The notes beneath the pieces were generated by a model that saw nothing but the letters and a program-made list of their open reading frames with translations, was not told the origin of the DNA and did not search any database. DNA of 64,000 bases from Henckelia pumila (Eukaryota; Streptophyta; Magnoliopsida; Lamiales; Gesneriaceae). How positions within the stretch are numbered: the stretch's first letter is position 1; each line of letters starts with the position of its first letter. Positions 11,901-21,192 of the stretch are shown in pieces. Location: the NCBI RefSeq assembly GCF_033568475.1, contig NC_133123.1:104471228-104535227 (forward strand), read 5' to 3'. The position numbers and the translations under genes are program-made.

Positions 11901-12845
11901 TTGCAGTCAACAAAGATATGGTTATCAAGTAGATTCTCGATGAAGGATTTGGGTGAGGCATCCTACATTCTTGGGATACAGATCTATAGAGATAGATCTA
12001 AGAGAATGATAGGACTCACTCAATCAACCTACATCGACACCATATTGAAACGGTTTTCAATGGATGGGTCCAAGAGAGGACATCTACCCATGTGTCATGG
12101 AGTTTCTTTATCCAAGTCTATGTGTCCCAAGACTGATGCAGAGATAGAGAATATGACACATGTACCATATGCGTCAGCTATAGGTAGTATCATGTATGGG
12201 ATGATATCTACCAGACCGGATGTAGCATTTGCTCTGAGTGTCACGAGCAGATATCAGTCTAATCCTGGTCAAATGCATTGGAAAGCCGTGAAGGACATTC
12301 TTAAGTACTTACGAAGGACTAAGAATATGTTCATGGTATATGGAGGACGAGATCTGAAATTGGAAGGCTATACCGACTCTAGCTTCCAAAGTGACGTGGA
12401 TGACTCGAAGTCAACCTCTGGATTTGTGTTCATGCTCAATGGCGGTGCTGTCTCTTGGAAGAGTTCCAAGCAGGACACCACAGCGGATTCCACCACTGAG
12501 GCTGAATACATTGCAGCATCAGCTGCTGCTAAAGAGGCCGTTTGGATGAGGAAGTTCGTCCAAGAGTTGGGCGTCATTCCTGAATTTGTTGGTCCAGTCC
12601 CGGTGTACTGTGACAACACGGGTGCCGTTGCTCAAGAAAAGGAACCAAGGTCTCATCAAAGATCCAAACACGTACTGAGGAAATACCACATCATCCGGGA
12701 GATTGTGGAAAGAGGAGACATCACTGTCGAACGAGTGGCCTCTGCAGACAATATCGCTGATCCGCTTACTAAGCCCTTGCCAGGACCATTGTTTGACAAA
12801 CATCGCGAAGCAATGGGTCTACGTAGTATGACTAGTTGGCTATAG
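8931..12845 (+). CDS. Copia gag-pol polyprotein, 1304 codons, RT motif YVDG
   Basis: This is a single unbroken frame. The open frame extends upstream to 8829 but without an ATG, so the ATG at 8931 is the start. In order: gag domain (about residues 1-240), lysine-rich linker, CCHC zinc knuckle CHYCKKPGHWKRNC (251-264), aspartic protease with DTGCGSH (from 294), integrase zinc motif starting LWHARLGH (His 434) and CESC, integrase core with HTDVCGPF, RSDRGGEY and LERRNR, reverse transcriptase, and RNase H with YTDSSF, TEAEY and CDNTGA. The polyprotein would form virus-like particles in the cytoplasm and copy RNA into DNA. One key residue is off: the catalytic YVDD box reads YVDG (11859-11870; GGC at residue 980). 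Copia A has GAC there. The frame is intact, yet RT is probably crippled unless helped in trans. Confidence 0.95.
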   Translation: MNSRNPLFSILEQNKLTGANYTEWFRKLKIVLTSEKMLYMLEKSPPKEAPADVSPEELAKLDAWWDHDIKTKCYMQASMSDELQRRFEDTVNAADIHAQLKELFGAQSRAERFATVKELMTCRMREGTSVRDHGVRVIWLIQKLATLDLVLEHELNVDLLLLSLPSSFDGFVVNFNMNKIEATLEEMVNMLVTYESTLKKDKPAFLVGSSSSAKKGPSTKGKKRSAPPKKVKPEKKHKTKASNNGKSKDVCHYCKKPGHWKRNCKEYLEQLGTAKGMFYIEINISLNTTSWVLDTGCGSHICNDLQVMTRSRRLRMGETQLRLGNGSRVEATAIGDVCLILQNGFKLFLRDVLFVPDLIKNIISVSMLDRDGYSCNFMNGICNIYKNECLIGNGQLENDLYNLKLKDVPINYVDKPATTNKRKIDSQNPANLWHARLGHISSRRMNKLVGEGMFDMSDINSLPTCESCLKGKMTKSPFKGKPERSQNLLDLIHTDVCGPFRVGTQHGHTYFITFTDDYSRYGYLYLMKYKSKAFEKFKEFKAEVENKLCKSIKALRSDRGGEYLSTEFLDYLKENEILSQWTPPMTPQLNGVLERRNRTLLDMVRSMMSFTELPPSFWGYALETAVLLLNNVHTKAVDKTPYELWNGKAPKYSYLRIWGCPAYVKRTVGDKLDSRSSLCYFVGYPKNSIGYYFYYPAETKVFVYRNATFLEKEFLLDKKGEMMELEEVREEPEIQNNDPTPQEPLLDTPEPRRSERTSRPPVRYGLLLEGDQDEPDIGCDPRNFKEAISDADSNLWLEAMQSELDSMHTNQVWSLVDPPDGIVPIGCKWIYKRKLGPDGKVLTYKARLVAKGYTQRQGVDYDETFSPVAMFKSIRILIAIAAWYDYEIWQMDVKTAFLNGDIKEEIYMKQPEGFTSMEREHKVCKLQRSIYGLKQASRSWNHKFDETIKDFGFIKNPEEPCVYKKVVKDAVTFLVLYVDGILLIGNDVGMLQSTKIWLSSRFSMKDLGEASYILGIQIYRDRSKRMIGLTQSTYIDTILKRFSMDGSKRGHLPMCHGVSLSKSMCPKTDAEIENMTHVPYASAIGSIMYGMISTRPDVAFALSVTSRYQSNPGQMHWKAVKDILKYLRRTKNMFMVYGGRDLKLEGYTDSSFQSDVDDSKSTSGFVFMLNGGAVSWKSSKQDTTADSTTEAEYIAASAAAKEAVWMRKFVQELGVIPEFVGPVPVYCDNTGAVAQEKEPRSHQRSKHVLRKYHIIREIVERGDITVERVASADNIADPLTKPLPGPLFDKHREAMGLRSMTSWL

Positions 12846-12858
12846 GGCAAGTGGGAGA
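12845..12858 (+). other. Polypurine tract of copia B
   Basis: GGGCAAGTGGGAGA directly precedes the 3' LTR and overlaps the gag-pol stop codon's last base. It is the plus-strand primer site. Copia A has the same tract before 2105. Confidence 0.8.
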
Positions 12859-14726
12859 TTGAAAGAGTGGGTGCCCAGTGAGCCAACTTGTGGCTATGGG
12901 CTTTGATGACTCTTTGTACAAACGATCTTTTGTTTAATGTAATTTACACTTTTATTAATGGCAATGACTTTATCTTTCTTCATATTGTTATATTATGATA
13001 TACTATTGTTGTTTTGATAAAGACCTTGAATATACTATAGTGTATGTAAGATGTGGTAGAACATGGGGATGTCTATCATGAAATACATTTTATAGTCACT
13101 GTATATTCTAAACTGTTCCTAGTCGATTGAGCCGTCCGATAATAAGGATAAGGATCGCTCGAGTTTGAGACTAGCATTTGCGATGCGGAGTACCACGTTT
13201 CATTGGTAGGGAACATGGAGATGTTCGAAGCATGCAAATGGATATTCATAGGATGAATAATCGAACTACCCTATCCGGACTTTCCAAGTGGTTATCACTT
13301 ATCGAGTGGATAAAGTCCGCGGTTTTGGTTGTACACCATTAGTCCTTACTACTTGAAACATCATGGAGACTCTATATGCTAGTACTGTGCTTTGACTCGT
13401 TTACCGACTCTATGGGGGTCATCAGGTGTCGGGATTGGGTACAGTTACAACACATATAGGAGTCGATGCATTGTTGTCAAGGATTCACCACATACTTGCG
13501 AGTGTGGATATCCTATGCGATCTGAGGAGATATTAGTGTGACGAATCTCTGGCCAGAGTACTTGATGTGATTTAAGAAATGGTTTCTTAGTAGCACATGC
13601 GATGTCACTAATTTGATCTTCAAGATGTATTGCATAGTTATCGAATCTTGAGCGACTCTCGATATACCAATGGTTGTTGATTCGATCGGGATATATGGAT
13701 GAAGGGACCGTACTGTACGCTAACCAAAATTTACTGGTTCTTGTAGGCACTATCAGTGATACCTAGGGAATCATGGGGCGATGTTGCTAGGCGCTTTACC
13801 ATGATTCGTTGGGCAAGTCGGAAATCGTTGTTCCGAGTCACAAGGAGTTGTGAGCCCACGGCTAGCTGTATCCCTGAACCATTGAGGGTCACACAGTGTA
13901 ATGGAGTTTTAATCCCCGTTGAGATAGTTAAATTTAAAGAGTTAAATTTAATGAATAAAGAAGTTGGACTTCTTAAATAAGAGTAAGGGAGTAGGATTTC
14001 CTAAAATGACATAGGGATGGACATTTTTGGAAATCACTGAATTCGGATTCAGGAAAATTTATCTTGACTTTAAAATGTGCAGAAATGGTTTCTGTGCACA
14101 TTGGTGAAATCGGTTCATCAATCGGAGTCACGATGAATTTTATATTAATTTCTGAACATGCGGGCTTTGCTTGTCGGGCCTCAACTTATGACTAATGGGC
14201 CCTAAGGTGTTAGTGGCCTACATTATAAATAAGTTATTGCAGTACAGAAATTACAAACAACTGGTCATAATTTGAGAGACAGAAAATCAAAAACCCTAGC
14301 TCTCTCTCAAAAGAAATTCGGCCGCCCCCCTCCCTTCTCTGCGTGAGAAATTCCGGTCTGTGATTTTGAATTGCAGTCTGGAATAGCGAATCAAATTCGT
14401 TTATTCTCTTCGTAGAAAACTTCTGATAGATTTTCTAGTGCAATCTATCAGAGGGATTAAACCTCCATTCGTGGACCTGATTGAAGGAAAGCTTGTTCAT
14501 CAGTTCCAGGGAGATACAAGAAGCGCAGAGAAATCTGTGTGGTGTCCAATAATCTCGCTTCGAGATTGAAGGTAAAATTTAATAATAGTTATTTAATTTT
14601 ACACACACAAATAATTTAATCGTATGGTTGATACCCACACTATGGAATTGTTCCATACTAAAAATTTTAAACTTCCGCTGCACCGGGTATCAATCGTGAT
14701 TGATCTGAGAGCCGCGTTTTCCAACA
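12859..14726 (+). repeat. 3' LTR of copia B
   Basis: It is colinear with 5153-7020. Differences seen include C/T at 13086, T/C in the GTTCCTAG stretch, C/G in CTAATGGG, G/A in GGCCTACA, and one-base changes in a T run near 14025 and a C run near 14325. It ends CCAACA, and the GCAGA target copy follows. Confidence 0.93.
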
Positions 14727-14862
14727 GCAGAATCATGATGCCATGATTCAAAGAATGGAGACCCAATTGGGAAAGTTGGAGAACCAGTTCGCTACAGGGC
14801 GCTAGGATCACTTCCTAGTGACACAGAAAAGAATCCAAAGGGCGTCAATGCAGTCATAGTAG
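14727..14862 (+). pseudogene. Athila/Tat-like gag, piece 2 of host H
   Basis: After the GCAGA duplication, the gag of H resumes with the coiled MIQRMETQLGKLENQ segment and then, frame-broken, the NPKGVNAVIV-type motif (to about 14862) seen also in the 16.2-kb gag. It stops exactly where the next element's primer site starts, and continues at 20049. Confidence 0.82.
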
Positions 14863-14863
14863 C

Positions 14864-14881
14864 TGGCGCCGTTGCTGGGGA
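14864..14881 (+). other. Primer binding site, Asp-tRNA type
   Basis: TGGCGCCGTTGCTGGGGA is the classic Athila/Tat primer site, complementary to the 3' end of tRNA-Asp. It directly follows host H sequence instead of an LTR. Confidence 0.88.
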
Positions 14882-15115
14882 CTGTTTTGATATCAGAATT
14901 TTTATTTCACTTGAGATTAGACTTTATTTATTTTCTTAAATTCTGAATTTTATTTCTTGGTGATTTTCAGGTACTATCTGTTGTGCATGCATATCATTCG
15001 ATCTAGGAAGCTACTACCACTTGATTTGGAGATCGAACGTACGCTCAGCAGGATCCGAAAGGCCAGGAGACTTATTAATCTTGAACTTGAGACATAATCT
15101 GAATCAGATGAAGAT

Positions 15116-17259
15116 ATGGCGGACAACAGAACTGTTCTAGACTTGATTTATCCACCTACTGAAGGCTATGGATCTAGCATCATTTGCCCTACTGTGGAGG
15201 CGAATAACTTTGAATTGAATCCTTCGATTATTCAGATGATTCAGATGCAAGCAAGATTTAGGGGCACATATGTGAAAGAACTCTACGCTCATCTGGAGCA
15301 TTTTTTGTCGATTTGAGACACTTTCAGGTTAATGGGGTAACATCTGATGTAGTGTGACTGCGGTTATTCCCATTCTCTTTGCAAGGCAAAGCAATGGAAT
15401 GGCTGGATGATTTGCCTGCGGGTTCTATCACTACATGAACCCAACTTGTTCAATATTTTAGAACAAGTATTTCCCTCCCACGAAGATGTAAAAATTATTT
15501 TCTGACATCATCTCATTCAAGAAGAAGGAGGCTGAATCTCTTCATGCGGCATGGACCCGATTTAAAAAGATGTTGAGGATGTGTCCTCAACATAATCTTA
15601 CTCAGAGCCAGCAGACTCAGACTTTCTACAATGGAGCTGATCAATCTGTTCGATCCATGTTGGATGTTGCTGCTAATGGAAGCCTATTCAGGAAAACACC
15701 AGCAGAGGCGTGGGAAATCATTGGAAACATGGCTGAAATCAAAATTGGATGGCCAGATGTGAAGAAGGAGAAAAAGGCTGGAGTACTAGAAGTTGATGCA
15801 CTGACAGCACTGAATGCCAAAATTGATGCTCTTACACATCATATGGCGATTATGCAGACAGCTCCAACCAATCAGGTACAAGCCCAATAGCCCGAGGAAC
15901 AACAAGTATTTGAGATTGATGCGGCGAACTTCATGAGAAATCAAGGGAGACAGCAGTACAATCCTTACAGCAATACTTATAATCCTGGCTGGAACAATCA
16001 TCTGAATCTCTCATGGAAATATGCAGATCTCACCGTCAACAAATCCAAGCTAGTTGAGCAGAAACCATCCTTTGAAGAAATTATGATGAAGTATGTAGCG
16101 GGTACTGAGACTCGCTTGCAAAATCAAGAAGCAATGCTGCAGAGGTTGGAAACACAAATGGCTCAGATAGCGACAAAATTGTCAGCCAGGCCAGAAGGGT
16201 CGTTGCCTAGCAATACAATCCAGAATCCAAGGGATGTAAATGCAATTATAGTGGTGACAAGGGCACAACATGAGGAGTCAAAGAATAGTGACAATGGGAA
16301 GAACATGGAGAGGACAAAATCTTCAGCAGTCAAGGAGGACACGCATGGTGCAGAACATTCTGACATGACATGTAAGAAAAAGAAAGGTAAGACTTCAAAA
16401 TTTGAAGTTAATGATGATGTAGATGTGTCTAGCCTTCCCTTTCCTCAGCGAGCTAAGCAAGTACTATTTGATCATCAATTTAAAAAGTTTATTGAAATTT
16501 TCAAAAAACTATATATTAACCTTCCTTTTGCAGATGTTTTAGCTCAGATGCCGAATTATGCCAAATTTCTGAAGGACTTGCTGAAAAATAAAAAGAATTT
16601 GTATGATATAACGCAAGTCACAATGAACGAGGAGTGTTTGGTTGTGCTGCAAAACAAGCGCCCACGCAAATTTCAGGACACAGGAAGTTTTTCTATACCT
16701 TGTCAAATAGGGAGTTTGTCATTTGAGGATGTATTGTGTGACCTAGGAGCAAGTATAAACCTGATTCCACTCACTTGTTAAGAGGTTGGGTATAAGCAAC
16801 ATTGAACCGGCAAATATTTCTCTTAAATTTGCTGATGGATCCATAAAATACCCAAGAGGAGTTGTGGAAAATGTTTTAGTCAAGATAGACAAATTCATTT
16901 ATCCTATAGATTTTGTTATTCTTGACATGGATGAAAATTGTGAAGTTCCTCTGATTTTAGGGAGTCCTTTCTTAGCTATGAGTAGAGCATTAATTGACGT
17001 GGAAAAGGGCGAATTAGTTCTAAGGATGAATGCTGAGCACGTCGTATTTCATATGCTTAAATCGGCTAGCGATAATCCTCACTCCAATTCTTACTCTGCT
17101 ATGAATTTTGTAGATGTGTTTGAAGAATTTTTTGATAAAAATTTGCAGGTTCAGCCTTATGAAAGCATAAATCTCGTACACCAAATTTGTGGAAGTGAAG
17201 CACGCAGCAGTTGCAGGATTGTTCAGACATTATTCAAGGGGGTGGATAAGCCACCATGA
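15116..17259 (+). pseudogene. Athila/Tat-like gag-protease, broken
   Basis: The gag start MADNRTV fits the family. Stops or shifts lie near 15314, 15330-15540, at 15888-15890 (TAG) and at 16779 (a frameshift within a short T run). Gag features are a central domain with FYNGADQSVRSMLDVAANGS (15622-15681) and a coiled segment with QNQEAMLQRLETQMAQIATK (16120-16179). The aspartic protease follows: CDLGAS catalytic loop near 16738-16755, then, in the shifted frame, VPLILGSPFL and ALIDVEKGEL (16945-17020), the protease flap and C-terminal part. After 17259 no RT follows. Gag and protease are thus the whole coding content, as in non-autonomous derivatives that rely on a relative for pol. Confidence 0.85.
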
Positions 17260-18060
17260 TTTTGTCACTAAATAGGGGAATATAGTCGGGCTATAAAAAA
17301 TAAATTTAGTGCTGACTGGGAGGCAACCCAGTGTTCTTACCTTGTTTTTTAGTTTTTTTTTGTTTAGTTTTATTTCTATCTTTATTTTATTTTTGCTTCT
17401 TTCTCATTCCAATTTGTCGTGACTGACTGCTATACCCAGTCTGCTACTGTCACCCCAAAAGATGCTGCCGAGGAGGAATATGAAGAGGATTCTTTTGACC
17501 AGAGGAGTGTTATTTTTGTTTTCATTGTGTTTTGTTTGTTTTACGTTATGTTCATTGTTTCTGAAGCATTGAGGGCAATTTTTTGGCTAAGTATGGAGGG
17601 TGTTATTTAGTTATGTGTTATTTAGTTATGTTTTGTTTCGTTAATCATTGTGTTTTGCATTCATTCGGTTTAGTTCATTGCATATAGTTTGTATTCATGC
17701 ATCTCATTATGTTTTGTGTTTGTGTTGTGTGAATAAGTAGAATGATGAATGTTGGCCGATGATGATAGAGTTGTGAAAAAAAATCTGTTTTTTTTTATGC
17801 TTTTTGTGAAATTGTTTATTTTGATTGAACATGAGAAGCTGTTGGTTGAATCGTGAATCTTTTTAAGAACACATGTTAGACTGGTGTAGTGTAGTGACGT
17901 AATTGATGAAGTTCGTGTTTGTTTGACCATTGCACGACAATAGGTGTTTGTTGATCATGATAGTGTATTTGGATTCCCGATGATTGTTAGGCATTGCATG
18001 TATGATTTTGGGCGTACCTATAAATTTTTAAAAAAAATTTGGTTGAAACTTAAGTTAACT

Positions 18061-18308
18061 CCATCCGGGTTACGAGTAAGGGATTGAAATCATAATCCCT
18101 TGTTTGTAACTAAGTATGCGGATTCTATGGGGTTAAAATTTTGAAAATTTTAAAATAACAATTCCATCCGGGCATGGAAATGATTGAAATCCTAATCAAT
18201 TTTCCATAGCTAAGTTTGCGGGTTAAATAGGATTGTTGCTTCATCCGGGCTATAGATGAGGGGATTGGAATTCTAATCTTATCTTAGTTATAGCTAAGTT
18301 TGCGGGTA
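18061..18308 (+). repeat. Three decayed CATCCGGG...AAGTTTGCGGG repeats
   Basis: Units start at about 18061, 18173 and 18242. Each runs CATCCGGG, a GATTGAAATC-type middle, and TA(G/A)CTAAGT(T/A)TGCGG. They are roughly 60-70 bases long with different spacers. Function is unknown. Confidence 0.7.
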
Positions 18309-18663
18309 ATTATTGGGGCTTAAGAAAACTGGGCGTAAAATCCGGAGGTACGTAATTAATCTCAAGAAAGTGCATGTTTTTGTTGGGGATTGTTGGGATG
18401 AAGGAGTGCTGGATTGTGACACTTGCATTGAATTGTCATATGTTGCTAAGCAGTCTTAGGATGAATTATTTTGAAGTTGCATGAAAATTGAATAACATGG
18501 CACACACACACGTTTACGTTAAACCGACAGTGTATTGTGGACAATCAGAAGTTGTGGTTTTTAGTTGTTGAAGTGGACTTATCTGAGGCTATGCTGTACA
18601 TGAATCATTCTCACTTATGTCGTTATTGCATTTTATTTTTGTATGTCTTGCTCGAGGGCGAGC

Positions 18664-18684
18664 AAGGCTTAAGTATGGGTGAGT
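18664..18684 (+). other. Polypurine-type tract before the gypsy LTR
   Basis: CTCGAGGGCGAGCAAGGCTTAAGTATGGGTGAGT (18651-18684, this entry covers its end) is the usual Athila/Tat pre-LTR block. The LTR begins TGATAACTG at 18685. Confidence 0.65.
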
Positions 18685-20048
18685 TGATAACTGTGTTTCA
18701 TATGCATATTTTTGTGATTGTTTTTCATGCATTCATATGTTTTTGTTGTTTTTTTATTTGGTTTTAGCATATTTCATATTTGTCTGCATAATATTCTTCC
18801 TGGTTCATTTTTTAGGAAAATTCAGCAAAAACAAGATTTTGGACAGCTTTACACTCGCTCGAGCGGATGGTTATGCTCGCTCGAGCAAGGCCGAGAAGAC
18901 AGGAATAATTCAGAATATTGCTCGCTCGAGCGCATCTTGTGCTCGCTCGAGCGAGAGATGGGAGATCATCGAGAAAGAGTAGTTCTCGCTCGAGCGCACT
19001 TTGTGCTCGCTCGAGCGAGAAAGACGGGCCAGGAAATCTTTGGAGCAGGAAGATGCTCGCTCGAGCGCACTTTGTGCTCGCTCGAGCGAGTCGTACGTAC
19101 AGAGTTTTTTAATTTGGAAATTCTTTCTCGGGAAGGATATTATCTTTTGGGGATCTTGGACACTTATAAACCGGCTCATTCATCAGAATTAAGGGTTTAC
19201 ACAACATTCTTGAAGGCAAGAAGGCGGCCAACATCATATTCTATTTTACCTTTCTTCTATTATTTTATTTTTGATTTTCAGTTGATGTTTTGGATTAAAA
19301 ACTTTTGTTTTTGAATTATGTTGAACGTTGAGCAGTTTTTCTCTTTTGATCAAGGCTACGTGATTGGGTCAGACAAATTAACGTAGAAAACTTGGATGTT
19401 TATTTGGGATTTTTCAGACTTGATTTTATTTTATTGATTATCAAATTTATATTTGTCTTGTGAATGATCTGGCCAATTATTTGCTTGCATGTTAATCGAT
19501 TTCAAGTAGACAGATGAGGTATTGATTTTGATCACTTTGATAATCAACACATGGTAAAACTGACTAGAAATAGAATTTGTTTTCAGTGTGCGGTTTAGGT
19601 GTTTACTGAATTTTAACAGTTCGTCATGCATTCAAATTTGATTAGAATTACGAAAGATTAATCCGCCAATATTTGAATAGGTTTGATTGTTCTAGAAATA
19701 AACCTTTGAAAAAGATAGGAGATTTTTCGTAATCTAAGATTAAATCTGAGTCTTGAATCTACTACTTGTTACATAATTTGTCTGGTACCTACGTGTGTCC
19801 TTGATCGAGATTTTTTCAAATTGAATTTAATCCAAAATCTCTACTGCGTTTTCCATTGAACTCTTTTTGTAATTTAATTTTTTAGTTTAAAATCTGAAAT
19901 CACTCTTATTAATTTGTCTAGATTAAGTATGAATAATCATATTCTGGTACTCATACTTATACAGTCTCTGTGGGTTTGACATCTGGACCTTTGTCCACTT
20001 TACTATTACTTGATCTGGTGCGCTTGCCAGTAGATTTTTAAGCGATCA
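18685..20048 (+). repeat. Single LTR of the gypsy element
   Basis: It begins TGATAACTG and ends AAGCGATCA (TGAT...ATCA ends), 1364 bp. Near its end is CTTGATCTGGTGCGCTTGCC, a wording common in Athila/Tat LTR ends. It carries the CGCTCGAGCG array. After it, host H gag resumes, so this is a 3' LTR with no 5' partner. Confidence 0.78.
18856..19088 (+). repeat. Eight CGCTCGAGCG palindromes in four pairs
   Basis: The 10-bp palindrome CGCTCGAGCG (two copies with a changed flank) occurs eight times. Pairs are about 23-25 bases apart, usually joined by a CA(C/T)(C/T)TTGTGCT spacer, and pairs recur every 55-70 bases. Open frames rich in RSS/ARSS here are artefacts of the repeat. It lies about 170 bases into the LTR. 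Confidence 0.88.
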
Positions 20049-20674
20049 GTAGATGAACAAGTGAAGAAGGAGGATGCTGAGGTTGAAAATCTGTCAAGGA
20101 GAAAGAATCAAATAGGCAAAGAGGCGAGGACTCAGGGCAGAAAGGTAAGTCTGTAAAATCTAATGTTGATATTGATATAAATTCTTTCCATTTTCCACAA
20201 AGAGCAAAGAAACTGCAACTGCAACTCGATAATCAATTTTAAAAAAATTTTGAAATTTTTAAGAAGCTGCATATAAATATCGCTTTTGCAGAAACTTTAG
20301 CTCAAATGCCCTCATATGCAAAATTTTTGAAAGAAATTTTATCAAACAAAAGGAAATTGGTAGACTTTGAAAATGTTAAGCTTTCGGAGAAATGTTCTGC
20401 AATTTTACAAAATAAATTACCTCCGAAGCTTAAGGATCCTGGTAGCTTCTCTATTCCTTGTACCATAGGAAATTCATTTTTTAGCAAAGCTTTATGTGAT
20501 CTTGGTGCAAGAATTAATCCGATGTCATATTCATGTTTTGAGAAGTTAGGAATTGGTGAGGTGAAACCAACTACAATTTTCCTACAGTTAGTAGATAGAC
20601 GCCGCTTTTTAGATCACTTAAATATTAATATTTTGAAATATATTAATTTTAGATCTATATTGTATGCTTGCAAC
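20049..20674 (+). pseudogene. Athila/Tat-like gag-protease, piece 3 of host H
   Basis: The gag C-terminus (acidic, DEQVKKEDAEVENLSRRKNQ) leads into FPQRAKK, AETLAQMPSYAKFLKEIL and the protease start FSIPCTIGNSFFSKALCDLG. The catalytic loop reads CDLGAR rather than DLGAS. A stop at 20237-20240 and frame decay show it is dead. This gag part is what follows NPKGVNAV in the homologous gag at 16.2 kb, which proves that 14863-20048 is an insertion. The protease is cut off at 20674 by a hAT-like element. Confidence 0.83.
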
Positions 20675-21192
20675 CACTGTTTTAAAAAGCGATAAGCGAA
20701 AGGCGGGCGGTCACCCACCGCCTAATGCCTAGATTCTTAGGCGGCCTAGGCGGGTTTTTTTTTTCTTTTTAGCCTAAATATCTAATTATTCTAATCCGAT
20801 CCATCTTAATATTTCTCAAATAATTCTTTTTTATCGAATCACTTGCATAAGTGGTGTTTTTTAGTCTAAATATCTAATTATTCTTCTTCATCTCAATATT
20901 TCTCCATTAATTTCTTTTTATCGAATTCAAACTTGAATTACATGACATATTTCTCGTATTCATTCGATTCAAATTGAAGGAAAAATATATCAAATAATCT
21001 TTTTTTAAAAAATTAAAATTAAAAAATATTATATGTTAATCTAGGCAGTTTTGAGGCGTCTAGGCGGCGATTAGGTGGTCTAAATGGCCAATTATTGTAA
21101 TAACTCTTAGAAGCTTCAACTATCTAAAAATCGGAGCGGTGAACAATCTCCTAGAGCCTAGGCGGTCCTAGACGGCGCTTTTTAGAACACTC
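20675..21192 (+). mobile_element. Non-autonomous hAT-like element, 518 bp
   Basis: The ends are inverted: CACTGTTTTAAAAAGCG and CGCTTTTTAGAACACTC. The 8-bp flanks CTTGCAAC (20667-20674) and CTTGCAAT (21193-21200) differ at one base, fitting a hAT-sized target duplication. Both ends carry GGCGG/CCTAGGCGG subterminal repeats (20702-20760 and 21045-21180). No transposase frame. Orientation is arbitrary. Confidence 0.72.

Larger units (their letters stand above)
5153..14726 (+). mobile_element. Full-length Ty1/copia retrotransposon (copia B)
   Basis: This is a complete element: 5' LTR 5153-7020, primer site, 1.9-kb untranslated leader, single gag-pol frame 8931-12845, purine tract, and 3' LTR 12859-14726. 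It is flanked by a 5-bp direct repeat GCAGA (5148-5152 and 14727-14731). The two LTRs are both 1868 bp. By eye they differ at about seven bases and two compensating homopolymer indels (roughly 99.6% identity), so the insertion is recent: about 0.1-0.2 million years if a grass rate of 1.3e-8 per site per year applies. It sits inside the gag of host H in the same orientation. The total of 9.6 kb is large for copia because of long LTRs and the long leader. Lineage is not assigned with certainty; gag resembles Tork/TAR-type elements. Confidence 0.96.
17260..18684 (+). other. 3' non-coding region of the gypsy element
   Basis: It starts with a conserved signpost, CTGACTGGGAGGCAACCCAG (near 17313-17332), which in Athila/Tat elements lies after pol. 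Here it follows protease, so pol is missing by an internal deletion or was never present. T-rich DNA follows, then a first CATTGAGGGCAA...TAAGTATGGAGGG block (17568-17600), then repeats, then the final purine tract. No gene is supported; a 63-codon frame at 17419 has no recognisable domain. Confidence 0.7.
14863..20048 (+). mobile_element. Gypsy element with gag-protease only and no 5' LTR
   Basis: An Athila/Tat-like insertion runs primer site, leader, gag, protease, 3' non-coding region, polypurine tract, one LTR (18685-20048). There is no LTR before the primer site and no reverse transcriptase, RNase H or integrase. Host H gag flanks both sides. The four bases GTAG stand at both junctions (14859-14862 and 20049-20052), compatible with a short target duplication, though four bases can match by chance. 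Either the 5' LTR was lost precisely, or a cDNA lacking it was integrated. Frames are broken, so it is older than copia B. Confidence 0.8.

Noticed and set aside
18856..19088. CRISPR-like array of regularly spaced palindromes
   Set aside because: Plant nuclear DNA inside an LTR. The spacers are themselves related and there are no cas genes.
18718..19314. 198-codon frame rich in RSS and SLE repeats
   Set aside because: It lies inside an LTR and its composition comes from the CGCTCGAGCG array. Other frames over the same array are equally open.
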